64,000 nucleotides of DNA, taken from assembly GCF_001865995.1 (NCBI RefSeq), contig NZ_MLQQ01000042.1:62001-126000 (forward strand). The letters run 5' to 3'. The notes under the pieces are model-generated. The model had not been told where the DNA came from. It did no database searches and saw only the letters and a list, made by a program, of their open reading frames with translations. Source of the DNA: Anaerobacillus arseniciselenatis. GTDB lineage: Bacteria > Bacillota > Bacilli > Bacillales > Anaerobacillaceae. How positions within the stretch are numbered: position 1 is the stretch's first letter; each line of letters opens with the position of its first letter. A program made the translations under genes and the position numbers. Positions 1 through 8,199 of this stretch are shown here, in pieces.

Positions 1-31
1 TCACCGAGTTTTCTTTACTATCAAAAAAACT

Positions 32-37
32 TATAAT
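32..37 (+). promoter_or_regulatory. Possible -10 box before the crotonase-family gene
   Basis: TATAAT lies here, but no convincing -35 box sits 16-18 bp upstream. If real, transcription would begin near base 44, which supports the GTG start at 77 rather than the upstream in-frame ATG at 44. Confidence 0.35.
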
Positions 38-76
38 AAAATTATGAATAGTCAGACAAAAAAGGGGAGCTTTTTA

Positions 77-823
77 GTGAAAAAAGTATTATTAGAAGTG
101 AAAAATGAAGTGGCCTGGCTCACGATTAACCGTCCTGAAAAACGTAATGCCATTGACTATGACGTTATGGAACTTTTTAATGAAATGTTAACGATTGCTG
201 AAGAACGTACTGATGTTAAAGCTTTGGTTGTTACTGGAAATGGAACGGAAGCGTTTTGTTCCGGGGGAGATTTATCGGTATTTCATGAGATATATACGAA
301 AGTTGATGCTGAAAAGATGCTTAATAAAATGGCTAATGTTTTATTGAGACTATTTTTCTTTCCGAAACCAACCATTGCATATTTGAATGGAACAGCAGTA
401 GGGGGAGGTTGTGAAATTGCAACAGCGTGCGATTTTAGGATAGCAGCTAAAAATGTTAAGTTAGGATTTATACAAGGGAAACTTGGGATTACGACCGGAT
501 GGGGGGGTTCTACATATTTACTAGAAAGGATTAATCGTAATGAGGCTATACAACTATTAATGGCTGCAGAGGTATTCGATACAGAAAAGGCATTACGTGT
601 AGGCTTTGTTGATTATATTTATGACAATGCGGAGTTATATAATTGGTTATCCCGCTTTACGAAGCAAGATTTAGGGGTTTTGCTAGCCTATAAACGTCGT
701 TATTCCGATAAGTATGATAAAGAATTAATACATAATCGAGTACTTGCCGAAATAGATAACTGCTCTTCATTGTGGGAAACCCCTGAGCACCATGATGCTG
801 TCGCGCGGTTTATTAATAAATGA
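77..823 (+). CDS. Enoyl-CoA hydratase/isomerase (crotonase) family protein
   Basis: A 248-residue cytosolic protein of the crotonase fold, whose members act on acyl-CoA thioesters. The two oxyanion-hole segments are visible: CSGGDL near residue 60 and GTAVGGGCEIATACDFR near residue 105. The GTG start at 77 is preferred over an ATG at 44 because AGGGGAG lies about 8 bases before it and the ATG falls on the likely transcription start. In my alignment by eye, the second catalytic glutamate of hydratases (PEI in FGQPEI) is Gln in the segment GFIQGKLGITTGWGG, so simple enoyl-CoA hydration is doubtful; isomerase, hydrolase or decarboxylase activity is possible. The gene stands alone, 626 bp before ylbO, in a spacer full of repeats. 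The family is certain, the substrate unknown. Confidence 0.85.
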   Translation: MKKVLLEVKNEVAWLTINRPEKRNAIDYDVMELFNEMLTIAEERTDVKALVVTGNGTEAFCSGGDLSVFHEIYTKVDAEKMLNKMANVLLRLFFFPKPTIAYLNGTAVGGGCEIATACDFRIAAKNVKLGFIQGKLGITTGWGGSTYLLERINRNEAIQLLMAAEVFDTEKALRVGFVDYIYDNAELYNWLSRFTKQDLGVLLAYKRRYSDKYDKELIHNRVLAEIDNCSSLWETPEHHDAVARFINK

Positions 824-934
824 TTTAAAATGGACAGTTGGTTAGTGGCTAGTGGCTCGGACCACCCCCTGCTCGAATTTTCACGTTAGATGGTGGGGCA
901 GACATGCCGCCATGCGGGTTTTGTATGAAAATGA

Positions 935-1084
935 CCGGCCGATTTCTCGAGTAAGCCTATAAAACTCGATAGAGGTTGCCCCTGCGGTTACTCGTCGCAA
1001 AGCTGCACGTTGCTTCCTCATAGAAGTATCTCATGTTGTGATTGAGGTCAGTAGCTTTACAGCGAAGCGAGAGAATTCGGCCGG
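935..1084. repeat. Covarying palindromic repeat R1 (long form)
   Basis: The left arm CCGGCCGATTTCTC (935-948) pairs with GAGAATTCGGCCGG (1071-1084) with one mismatch. The loop has the family core with inner pair CTCGATAGAGG and ends TACAGCGAAGCG. Roughly 75 bases (about 977-1054) are inserted in the loop compared with the short copies; a related insert occurs in R3. The following linker (about 1085-1136) contains its own small hairpin ATGACGATT/AATCGTCAT. Confidence 0.75.
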
Positions 1085-1136
1085 TATTTACTTATTAGAA
1101 GATGACGATTAAATCGTCATGGTGGTTTTGTATAAA

Positions 1137-1218
1137 AAAAGAACGAGTGATTTCCTGAACGAGCCTCTAAAACTCGATAGAGGTTTACAGCAAAGAGAAG
1201 GAAATCACTCGTTCTTTT
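1137..1218. repeat. Covarying palindromic repeat R2 (short form)
   Basis: A perfect 19-bp stem: AAAA plus GAACGAGTGATTTCC (1137-1155) pairs with GGAAATCACTCGTTC plus TTTT (1200-1218). The 44-base loop carries the conserved CCTCT...AGAGG inner hairpin. The downstream linker (1219-1262) contains TATTAGATAG and the conserved CGTCATGAGCGTTTTG. Confidence 0.8.
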
Positions 1219-1449
1219 CCGTATTAGATAGTAAAGTTGTGTCGTCATGAGCGTTTTGTATGAAAAATAGGGCATTTGTTGGTGCATAATTAAAATTAAT
1301 AAGGCAATAATTCCTTAGTAAATACGTGTTTAAAAATAAGGCCTATGATTTCCGGAATTTTTGAACATTCTTAATAGATCAAAAGAGTCTATCTTTTCTA
1401 TTATCTGCATAAAGATAGTAAAAAAGGATTTTTAAATTGGAGGGATTAC

Positions 1450-2034
1450 ATGTCTATCGTTCGTCAAGATGCTTGGACAAATGATGAAGACTTAGTGTTA
1501 GCTGAAGTCGTGTTAAGGCATATCCGTGAGGGGAGTACTCAATTATCTGCTTTTGAAGAGGTTGGGGAACGCTTATCAAGGACTGCTGCTGCTTGTGGAT
1601 TTAGATGGAATTCTTGTGTAAGAAAAAAATATGATGCTGCGATTGCGATTGCTAAGAAACAGAGAAAGAACTTAAAGAAAACGAAACTTTCTGATGAAAA
1701 TAAAGATTGTGATGTTGAAGTATCAGAAGAGATTGCAGAAGTAATAAAGCCGAAGTTGGAAGTAGAGAAAAACGAAATGCCCACGGAAAATGTCAGTATA
1801 GACGATGTCATTAATTTTCTAGTAGCTAAAAAACATTTGTTATCGTCAAATGACGATATCGAAAGCGAGAATAGAGAGTTGAAACAAACAGTCGCTGACC
1901 TTTCTAATGAAAAAGAAAAATTGCAGAAGGCTCTCTTGGATCTCCAAGAAAATTATGAAACGATGAAGCAAGATTATAAATTATTAATAGACATAATGGA
2001 CCGTGCTAAACAAATGTCTGTAACAAAAAATTAA
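1450..2034 (+). CDS. ylbO: RsfA-family prespore transcription regulator (YlbO-like)
   Basis: A 194-residue protein. The first 70 residues form a Myb/SANT-like DNA-binding domain (W9, the [10 protein letters not shown] helix, and the [14 protein letters not shown] recognition region), the signature of the RsfA family. RsfA of B. subtilis tunes sigma-F-dependent transcription in the forespore. After an acidic linker, residues about 136-185 are heptad-rich ([22 protein letters not shown]) and probably form a coiled coil. GGAGGG precedes the ATG. In B. subtilis, ylbO lies at the same place, before ylbP and ylbQ. A strong stem-loop terminator follows the stop codon. The targets cannot be read from the sequence. 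Confidence 0.88.
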   Translation: MSIVRQDAWTNDEDLVLAEVVLRHIREGSTQLSAFEEVGERLSRTAAACGFRWNSCVRKKYDAAIAIAKKQRKNLKKTKLSDENKDCDVEVSEEIAEVIKPKLEVEKNEMPTENVSIDDVINFLVAKKHLLSSNDDIESENRELKQTVADLSNEKEKLQKALLDLQENYETMKQDYKLLIDIMDRAKQMSVTKN

Positions 2035-2061
2035 TCATGAAACTCACTTAAGTTCAAAAGT

Positions 2062-2097
2062 AAAGGGATTGACATGAATGTCAATCCCTTGTTTTTA
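2062..2097 (+). terminator. Rho-independent terminator after ylbO
   Basis: AAGGGATTGACAT pairs perfectly with ATGTCAATCCCTT and is followed by GTTTTT. It lies between the convergent genes ylbO (+) and ylbP (-). Confidence 0.9.
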
Positions 2098-2137
2098 TAC
2101 GTTAAGAAAATTATCGTAGCACTGAGGACTTTCGCCT

Positions 2138-2611
2138 TTATTCTTGTTCACTAACGCCTTCTGGAAACCACACATAAGGATTTTCGCCACGGTCTCTTTC
2201 CTGTTGGTATGTAAGACCGCTAAAGCCCATTTTTGTCCAGAATTCATCTGAACGTTGACGAGCGTTTGTTTTAACTGGTAGTTTGAAACTTTTTGCAAAG
2301 TTAACTAAAGCTTCGCCGAGGCCTTTGCCACGATAAGGCTCTAAAACTTCTAATTTCCATAATTCTAAATAATCTTGCTTCGGTTCAAAGTAAAAATCAT
2401 ACTTTTTATCAATTCGATATAAGCTCATTCTAGCTACTAATTTATTGCCGTAGTAGATCCCGTAAAATGGAGACTCGCTATCACCTTCAATGATGTTGGC
2501 TCTTAAGTCTTCTTTCATTGATAACTCCTGAGCGCCATACTCTCTGAAATTTTCAAACTCCTCTAGAGTTTTATAATTAATTAGTAAGCGCTTAATTTCT
2601 AAATTTTCCAT
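2138..2611 (-). CDS. ylbP: GNAT-family N-acetyltransferase (YlbP-like)
   Basis: A 157-residue protein with the GNAT acetyl-CoA-binding core at about residues 88-105 (LEVLEPYRGKGLGEALV, containing the R/Q-x-x-G-x-G/A P-loop as RGKGLG) and a C-terminal strand typical of the fold (FWTKMGFSGL). It transfers an acetyl group from acetyl-CoA; the acceptor is unknown. The start is supported by GGAGGGG on the minus strand just upstream. It is the only minus-strand gene before rqcH and keeps the place and orientation of B. subtilis ylbP. Its 3' end faces ylbO. Confidence 0.85.
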   Translation of the reverse strand: MENLEIKRLLINYKTLEEFENFREYGAQELSMKEDLRANIIEGDSESPFYGIYYGNKLVARMSLYRIDKKYDFYFEPKQDYLELWKLEVLEPYRGKGLGEALVNFAKSFKLPVKTNARQRSDEFWTKMGFSGLTYQQERDRGENPYVWFPEGVSEQE

Positions 2612-2763
2612 AATTTCCCCTCCACATCAAATTTTGAATTTTTAAAACCTTTACACTCTTATTTTACTACAAAAACATTATATAGTTGTCTATAAATTTA
2701 AATTTATTAAAAAATTTATTGAAATGCAAATAAAATGATTGTAAATTCTTATGTTGTATGAAA

Positions 2764-2923
2764 AAAAGGCGGGTGCTTTTGCGAACGAACGTCTGAGAGT
2801 GCTCCTGCGGTTACTCGTCGCAAAGCCGCGTGAAGTAAATTCTAAGTTGAATTTCATGATGTGATTGAGGTCAGTAGCTTCGATAGAAGGTCAAGGTGAA
2901 GTGAGGGAAAGCGCACGCCTTTT
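2764..2923. repeat. Covarying palindromic repeat R3 (long form)
   Basis: The left arm AAAAGGCGGGTGCTTTT pairs with AAAGCGCACGCCTTTT at 2908-2923 with two mismatches. The loop contains the same type of insert as R1 (CTCCTGCGGTTACTCG... and TGTGATTGAGGTCAGTAGC). The arm matches that of R6. The trailing linker carries TATTAGGTGGTGACGG and TCGTCATG. Confidence 0.7.
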
Positions 2924-3022
2924 CCATATTAGGTGGTGACGGGTAATCGTCATGTAGGGTTTTGTATGAAAAAAGGCGGATGAAAGATTTGTTAATTTTA
3001 TAGTACTTTGGTTTAGTAGTAA

Positions 3023-3031
3023 TGCTATAAT
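3023..3031 (+). promoter_or_regulatory. Extended -10 promoter for panE
   Basis: TGCTATAAT is an extended -10 element (TGn-TATAAT) about 70 bases before panE. The -35 region is weak, as is common for extended -10 promoters. Confidence 0.55.
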
Positions 3032-3100
3032 TTATTTTAAATGGAAGGGCTGTTTTTTTATGAATTGGGAAGAGCCAAATGAAATGAAGGTGGAGGTTCA

Positions 3101-4021
3101 ATGAAGAATTTTGGAATTGTCGGTGGCGGTTCTATAGGGCTTCTTTTTGCTGCGTACTTAAGCGAGTTACGTGTAAATGTTAAAATTTATACGAGAACAA
3201 AAGCACAAGCGAGAAAGTTAAATAGAGAAGGCTTAATTTTAAGGAAAGGAAAAGTTGTTAAAAAATATGATGTAGAAGCTGTTGTTTGTTCTGAAGTTGA
3301 ACAATTCGGTGATGAGGTTGTTTTTGTGGCTGTTAAAGAGTATCATTTACAAAAAATTTTTCCACATATTTTAAAATCTAGTGATAAAATGAAATCTGTC
3401 GTTTTTTTACAAAATGGGATGAGGCATGTAAATCTTTTAAATAGGTTGACTTGTAAAATAGATAATATATTTATCGGAATTGTTGAGCATGGGGCGTTAA
3501 AAAAGTCTGATAATGAAGTGTGTCATACTGGTGAGGGCGAACTAAAAATTGGCTGCTATCAACAAAAAAGTGTCCTAAGTTATAACTTGTGGAATGCTTT
3601 AAACGCTGTTAAGTTTTCTACATCACAGCACGAAAATTGGTTAGAGATTATGGAAAAAAAATTAGTCGTTAATGGAGTCATAAACCCTCTTACTGCCATT
3701 TTTAATGTGAGAAATGGAGCGCTTATAAAAAATAGTTATTATTTTCAATTGATGAAAAATTTATTTGACGAAATATCACTCATTATTAAATGTAACGATA
3801 ATGATTGGGATAATATTGTTAAAATTTGCGAAAAAACCGCTCAAAACCAATCTTCGATGGCGAAAGACATTATAGATGGTAGACAAACGGAAATTGATGC
3901 TATTAGTGGGTTCATACTCGAAAAGGCAGACGAGCAGGGGTTATCCTTGCCAAATAACTTATTTGTATACAATAGTATTAAAGGAATGCAGTTACAAAGA
4001 AAGGGGGAAGGTGATGAGTAA
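3101..4021 (+). CDS. panE: 2-dehydropantoate 2-reductase
   Basis: A 306-residue protein expected to reduce 2-dehydropantoate to pantoate with NADPH in coenzyme A synthesis. The N-terminal dinucleotide motif GGGSIGLLFA is at residues 8-17, after the first beta strand. The Rossmann half extends to about residue 170 and contains VAVKEYHLQ and QNGM, the usual lysine/asparagine region. The helical ApbA C-terminal domain follows, with KLVVNGVINPLTAIF near residue 188 (catalytic lysine and N-x-x-x-N/P type motif) and SSMAKDIIDGRQTEIDAISG near 255. GGAGG precedes the ATG. The B. subtilis counterpart at this locus is ylbQ. Its stop overlaps the next gene by 8 bases. Confidence 0.88.
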   Translation: MKNFGIVGGGSIGLLFAAYLSELRVNVKIYTRTKAQARKLNREGLILRKGKVVKKYDVEAVVCSEVEQFGDEVVFVAVKEYHLQKIFPHILKSSDKMKSVVFLQNGMRHVNLLNRLTCKIDNIFIGIVEHGALKKSDNEVCHTGEGELKIGCYQQKSVLSYNLWNALNAVKFSTSQHENWLEIMEKKLVVNGVINPLTAIFNVRNGALIKNSYYFQLMKNLFDEISLIIKCNDNDWDNIVKICEKTAQNQSSMAKDIIDGRQTEIDAISGFILEKADEQGLSLPNNLFVYNSIKGMQLQRKGEGDE

Positions 4022-4400
4022 CGTTTTTGCTTCAATTTTAGCTACATTTATAACATTACCGATTTTTGCCTTTTATTTAATTTATATTGTCAACGTAAAA
4101 AGAACTAAAAATAAAAAAGCGTCTTTGAAGTTAGCGGTAGACGGTTCAACGATTTTATTTGTTTTTTCTGTTTATTATATCGCTCTAGAAATATGGGGAG
4201 AATCCTATTTTTGGTTAATAATTACTACCGTTCTTTTAGTAGCAATTATTTTTACAGTCATTCATTGGAAATTGCAGCATGATATCCAGTTAGGAAAATT
4301 GTTTAAAGGAATTTTACGGTTTAACTTCTTACTATTTTTCGTTGCTTATTTTTTGTTGAGTATTTACGGTTTATTTGTGCGTATTGTCTTAACAACATAA
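4014..4400 (+). CDS. DUF3397-type small membrane protein
   Basis: A 128-residue integral membrane protein with about four predicted transmembrane segments (near residues 4-24, 42-62, 65-85 and 103-122). The start at 4014 is supported by AAGGGGGAAGG 5-12 bases upstream and by the 8-base overlap with panE, indicating translational coupling. Length, topology and position between panE and bshC match the DUF3397 proteins of Bacillaceae. No catalytic motif is visible and no function is assigned. Confidence 0.75.
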   Translation: MSNVFASILATFITLPIFAFYLIYIVNVKRTKNKKASLKLAVDGSTILFVFSVYYIALEIWGESYFWLIITTVLLVAIIFTVIHWKLQHDIQLGKLFKGILRFNFLLFFVAYFLLSIYGLFVRIVLTT

Positions 4401-4424
4401 GTTTAAGGACATAAAGGAGCTTTG

Positions 4425-4454
4425 TTGGCGAAATAATTAATCCCGTGCTATACT
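4425..4454 (+). promoter_or_regulatory. Sigma-A-type promoter for bshC
   Basis: TTGGCG (4425-4430), 18-bp spacer, then TATACT (4449-4454) preceded by the extended element TGC. It lies 63 bases before the TTG start codon. Confidence 0.65.
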
Positions 4455-4517
4455 CTAACTATTTACAAGCAAACCAACCGACAATTTATTTTTCATAAGA
4501 AAGAGAGGTGGAATAGC

Positions 4518-6146
4518 TTGGAGGTAGTAGAAATAAATCATAAAAGAAATTCCAAATTAATGGAGGATTATTTTGAGGGTGCATCTCAAATTGAATCTTT
4601 TTTTGACTACCCTTATACCAAATCGGATAACTACATAAGAAGATCAAAAGAATTGCAGACGCGTGACTATGAAAGAAGTGAAATTACGAAACGACTATTA
4701 GCATTTAATCAAAAATATAATTGTTCAAGTGAGACCGTTGTTAATATAGAGAAGCTATTAAAACGAAACTCAGTAACTGTTGTTGGTGGTCAACAAGCTG
4801 GAGTGTTAACTGGCCCGCTTTACACGATACATAAAATCATTACAATCGTTCAGCAAGCGAAAGAACAGGAGGAAAAGTTGGGTATCCCTGTAGTTCCGGT
4901 CTTTTGGATTGCTGGGGAGGATCACGATTTTGATGAGGTTAATCACATACATAGTGTTAAAGTAGCAAAACTGTTTAAGCGCAAAGTTGAGCAACAAAAT
5001 GATTTGAAGCAATCAGTTTCGGATATACATATTGATAAGCATGCGATCAAAAAACTTATTGAAGAAGTTCTTCGCGATAATAAAGAAACAGAAAATACGG
5101 TTGACCTTAAACAGTTGATTGAAAACTCACTTCAAGAAAGTAAGACTTATACCGATTTTTTTAGCTTTCTCATTCATGGATTATGTAAGAGAAGCGGAAT
5201 TGTCTTACTTGATGCTCATGATGAAGAGTTTAGAAAGTTAGAAGTTCCCTTTTTTGAGCAGTTAATTAAGAAAAATGATCGTTTAAATGAAATGTTTTTA
5301 AATGGAGCGAATGCTCTTTACAACCAAGGGTATGGAGAACCGATTGAGCGAAGTGAGAACAACTCGCATTTGTTTTATCACTTGAACGGAACTAGGTTGT
5401 TGTTACAAAAAACGAAAGATGGCCACTTTGCAGATAAAAGAGGATACGTTCATTTTTCTGAAACTAAACTTCTCGAGCTTTTAGCAAAAGAGCCTCAAAA
5501 CTTTAGTAACAATGTTGTGACGAGGCCGTTAATGCAAGAATTCCTTTTACCAGTATTAACTTTTGTAGCGGGGCCTGGGGAGGTTGCTTATTGGGCAACT
5601 TTAAAAGAAGTTTTTCATTTGTTCAATTATAAAGTGCCGCCAGTTGTTCCGAGACTTTCAATAACAGTGATCGAACCAAAGATTGAAAAAACATTAGCGC
5701 GGTTTGACTTATTAGCCGAAGAAGTGATGATAAAAGGTGTTACATCTGTTCGTGGTCAGCTTTCTTTTTGGGATGAAAAAGAACAAATTGAGGAAACATT
5801 ACACGAAGTCCTTAGTGATGTGGAAAGAATTCATCAACCTTTAAAAGATCTTGTGGCTGTTTATGATAAAGGGTTGGAAGCTATGGCACATAAAAATGAA
5901 CGAATGCTAAAAAAAGAAATTACCTTTCTAGCACGAAGACTAGAAAAAAGTGTTCGACAAAACTATGAGCATGAGCTTTTAAATTTCGACCTTATTGAAG
6001 CGAATATAATACCTTATGGTGGTTTACAAGAACGTAGTTTAAATATTGTGAAATACGTTAATGAGTATGGTTTTGATTTTATTGAGCGACTATTTGAGCT
6101 GCCACTACAATTAAATGAAAAACATAAATTAATCTTTTTAAAATGA
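4518..6146 (+). CDS. bshC: Bacillithiol biosynthesis cysteine-adding enzyme BshC
   Basis: A 542-residue cytosolic protein that attaches cysteine to glucosaminyl-malate, the last step in making bacillithiol, the low-molecular-weight thiol of Firmicutes. Family signatures are VVGGQQAGVLTGPLYT near residue 93 (nucleotidyl-transferase-like loop) and PVFWIAGEDHDFDEVNH near 128. Near 347, FVAGPGEVAYWA is followed by PPVVPRLS. The C-terminal third (about 390-480) is charged and helical, as in the coiled coil of the B. subtilis structure. The TTG start has GAGAGGTGG 7 bases upstream. It is transcribed from its own promoter, has a terminator behind it, and sits directly before mraZ as in B. subtilis (yllA). 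Confidence 0.93.
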   Translation: MEVVEINHKRNSKLMEDYFEGASQIESFFDYPYTKSDNYIRRSKELQTRDYERSEITKRLLAFNQKYNCSSETVVNIEKLLKRNSVTVVGGQQAGVLTGPLYTIHKIITIVQQAKEQEEKLGIPVVPVFWIAGEDHDFDEVNHIHSVKVAKLFKRKVEQQNDLKQSVSDIHIDKHAIKKLIEEVLRDNKETENTVDLKQLIENSLQESKTYTDFFSFLIHGLCKRSGIVLLDAHDEEFRKLEVPFFEQLIKKNDRLNEMFLNGANALYNQGYGEPIERSENNSHLFYHLNGTRLLLQKTKDGHFADKRGYVHFSETKLLELLAKEPQNFSNNVVTRPLMQEFLLPVLTFVAGPGEVAYWATLKEVFHLFNYKVPPVVPRLSITVIEPKIEKTLARFDLLAEEVMIKGVTSVRGQLSFWDEKEQIEETLHEVLSDVERIHQPLKDLVAVYDKGLEAMAHKNERMLKKEITFLARRLEKSVRQNYEHELLNFDLIEANIIPYGGLQERSLNIVKYVNEYGFDFIERLFELPLQLNEKHKLIFLK

Positions 6147-6189
6147 CAAAAAAGTAGGAAAAACCGTTAATCAATAAAAATTTGACGAA

Positions 6190-6222
6190 TGAAAACCCTG
6201 TGACAAAAGCAGGGTTTTTGTT
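6190..6222 (+). terminator. Terminator after bshC
   Basis: AAAACCCTG pairs with CAGGGTTTT across the loop TGACAAAAG, followed by TTG and T-rich sequence. Confidence 0.85.
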
Positions 6223-6311
6223 TGTTTTAAAGAATTTTTAAAAATAAAGTGGTAGAAAGTGGGGGGATGTGGTATTTTAGAGATATAAAGTGGGGAGAGG
6301 GGGAACTTCAC

Positions 6312-6743
6312 ATGTTTATGGGGGAATATCACCATACCATTGATGAAAAAGGAAGAATGATTATTCCTGCTAAATTTCGTGAAGCGTTAGGCCCCAACTT
6401 CGTAATTACCCGAGGATTAGATCAATGCTTATTCGTTTACCCGGAAAGTGAATGGAAGCAATTAGAACAAAAATTAAAGGCTCTTCCTTTTACTAAAAAA
6501 GATGCTAGAGCTTTTACGCGTTTTTTCTTTTCTGGGGCAACTGAATGTGAGTTAGATAAACAAGGAAGAGTGAATATCTCTTCGCCGTTACGTAAATATG
6601 CGGGATTAGAAAAAGAATGTATAGTGATCGGTGTTTCCAATCGTGTTGAGGTTTGGAGTAAGTCAACATGGGAGGAGTATTTTGCCGAGTCTGAAGATTC
6701 ATTTAGTGAGATCGCTGAAGGGATTGTCGATTTTGATCTTTAA
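6312..6743 (+). CDS. mraZ: MraZ, transcriptional regulator and first gene of the dcw cluster
   Basis: A 143-residue protein of the AbrB-like MraZ family that forms rings and binds repeats upstream of the dcw operon. It has two swapped-hairpin domains, each with the conserved DxKGR/DxQGR motif: [11 protein letters not shown] at about residues 10-20 and [11 protein letters not shown] at 80-90. The start MFMGEY is chosen at 6312 because B. subtilis MraZ begins identically and a GGGGAGAGGGGG run (6291-6303) lies just ahead; the open frame extends 63 bases upstream without family similarity. I could not recognise clear MraZ-box repeats upstream. Confidence 0.93.
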   Translation: MFMGEYHHTIDEKGRMIIPAKFREALGPNFVITRGLDQCLFVYPESEWKQLEQKLKALPFTKKDARAFTRFFFSGATECELDKQGRVNISSPLRKYAGLEKECIVIGVSNRVEVWSKSTWEEYFAESEDSFSEIAEGIVDFDL

Positions 6744-6843
6744 AGTTGATGAGCAAAACGATTTTCTAGTTCATTTAGGATAAACGGCTCTCGTTTGTTG
6801 CAACATAGAAGAAGTACTAGAGTTTGATTAAGAGGTGTTTATT

Positions 6844-7785
6844 ATGTTCGATCATATTACAGTGTTAAAAGAAGAATCTGTTGCAGCGTTAAATATTAAA
6901 AAAGACGGTATTTATGTTGATTGTACTCTTGGTGGAGCGGGGCATTCTGAACTAATTTTATCTCAATTGTCAAGTTCAGGGCATTTGTTTGCCTTTGATC
7001 AAGATGAGACTGCTATCAGACATGCCGAAGAGAAGTTAAAGCAATACGAGGGACAGTTCACGATTATTAGGAGTAATTTTCGTCATTTAAAAGAGGAATT
7101 AACAAATTGTGGTATTACTGCTGTAGACGGTATCTTATTTGATCTTGGCGTTTCATCACCGCAACTTGACGAAGCAGAGCGTGGCTTTAGTTATCAGCAT
7201 GATGCTCCGTTAGATATGCGTATGGATCAAACCTCACCATTGACTGCGGAAGAAATTGTGAATGAATGGTCATTTCACGATTTAATGAAAATTATTTCTA
7301 AGTATGGTGAAGAACGATTTTCAAAGCAAATAGCTAGAAAAATTGAAGCTTATCGTGCTAATAAAAGAATTGAGACGACTGGGGAGTTAGTTGAAATTAT
7401 TAAAGATGCGATTCCTGCTCCGGCAAGGAGAACAGGTGGACATCCAGCAAAACGAACATTTCAAGCGATCCGAATTGCTGTTAATGATGAATTACAAGCT
7501 TTTGAAGATGCTCTAAATGGGGCGATAAAAATGACAAAAGTTGGCGGTCGAATTGCTGTCATTACATTCCATTCTTTAGAAGATCGTATTTGTAAAACGA
7601 TTTTTAAAGATGCGAGTAAAGGGCCGGAATTACCGCGTAATATCCCTGTTATTCCAGAGGGGTATGAGCCTACGTTGAAATTGATTACAAGAAAACCGAT
7701 TATTCCAACTGATCAAGAAGTGACTACAAATAAACGATCAAGATCTGCTAAGTTGAGAATAGCTGAAAAACAAAAGGAGGTTTGA
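6844..7785 (+). CDS. rsmH: 16S rRNA (cytosine1402-N4)-methyltransferase RsmH (MraW)
   Basis: A 313-residue S-adenosylmethionine-dependent enzyme methylating C1402 of 16S rRNA. The SAM motif [15 protein letters not shown] is at about residues 24-38; [10 protein letters not shown] and [17 protein letters not shown] follow near 100-125, and ITFHSLEDR near 245, all hallmarks of the family. The ATG at 6844 is preceded by AGAGGTG; a GTG three codons earlier is less likely. It is followed after 3 bases by ftsL, so the two are probably coupled. Confidence 0.95.
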   Translation: MFDHITVLKEESVAALNIKKDGIYVDCTLGGAGHSELILSQLSSSGHLFAFDQDETAIRHAEEKLKQYEGQFTIIRSNFRHLKEELTNCGITAVDGILFDLGVSSPQLDEAERGFSYQHDAPLDMRMDQTSPLTAEEIVNEWSFHDLMKIISKYGEERFSKQIARKIEAYRANKRIETTGELVEIIKDAIPAPARRTGGHPAKRTFQAIRIAVNDELQAFEDALNGAIKMTKVGGRIAVITFHSLEDRICKTIFKDASKGPELPRNIPVIPEGYEPTLKLITRKPIIPTDQEVTTNKRSRSAKLRIAEKQKEV

Positions 7786-7788
7786 TGA

Positions 7789-8157
7789 ATGAGCAATCTT
7801 GCACGCCAATTAGAACGAAAAAGAATCGCAGATCACACACAAGAGCAACGAACGAAAACAGTACGAGAAAGTTCGGGTAGACGTCGTATAACCATTGGAG
7901 AACGCCTTCTGTATTTCGCTACAATTTTAGGACTAGTTTTTGCTACATATTTTATAATCTCTACATATGCTTCTATTTATATCGTTAATAAAGAAATCCA
8001 TACATTAGAAAGGACGATTGCAACTCAAACTACCGAAAATGAAGCACTAAACCTACAAGTAACAGAGCTTTCTGCTCCAGATCGGATTTTGAAAATAGCA
8101 AAAGATGAGCTCGGAATGGAATTGAACGATAACAATGTAAAGGTTGTGCAAAACTAG
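7789..8157 (+). CDS. ftsL: Cell division protein FtsL
   Basis: A 122-residue bitopic protein: a basic cytoplasmic tail to about residue 36, one transmembrane helix at about 40-60, then an extracellular leucine-zipper-like coiled coil (about 65-95) with the end motif DRILKIAKDELGM. FtsL pairs with DivIC/FtsB and DivIB and activates the septal synthase PBP2B. It lies in the canonical position between rsmH and pbpB; AAAGGAGG overlaps the end of rsmH. Sequence outside the helix is poorly conserved in this family, so position and topology carry weight. Confidence 0.9.
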   Translation: MSNLARQLERKRIADHTQEQRTKTVRESSGRRRITIGERLLYFATILGLVFATYFIISTYASIYIVNKEIHTLERTIATQTTENEALNLQVTELSAPDRILKIAKDELGMELNDNNVKVVQN

Positions 8158-8199
8158 TCTGATTTAGGACTAGTTTTTCGCATTAAAAGGTGATGACTG

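Larger units (their letters stand above)
824..1449. other. Gene-free spacer with palindromic repeats
   Basis: The 626 bases between the crotonase-family gene and ylbO contain a GT-rich stretch (828-850), two hairpins of the covarying repeat family (935-1084 and 1137-1218) and the short linkers that accompany them. The last 190 bases, before ylbO, are AT-rich. I see no coding potential and no clear sigma-A promoter; a GCATA at 1407-1411 could be a forespore-type -35 box, but no good -10 partner follows. Confidence 0.7.
2612..3100. other. Divergent spacer ylbP/panE with a long-form repeat
   Basis: The 489 bases between divergent genes hold an AT-rich stretch next to ylbP (2640-2755), repeat R3 with its linkers (about 2755-2970), the beginning of a further unpaired repeat arm (AAAAAAGGCGGATGAAAG, near 2968-2985) and an extended -10 promoter for panE. 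No small gene is evident. Confidence 0.65.

Noticed and set aside
6744..6843. Terminator between mraZ and rsmH
   Set aside because: Short complementary pieces are present, but no stable stem followed by a T run could be found.
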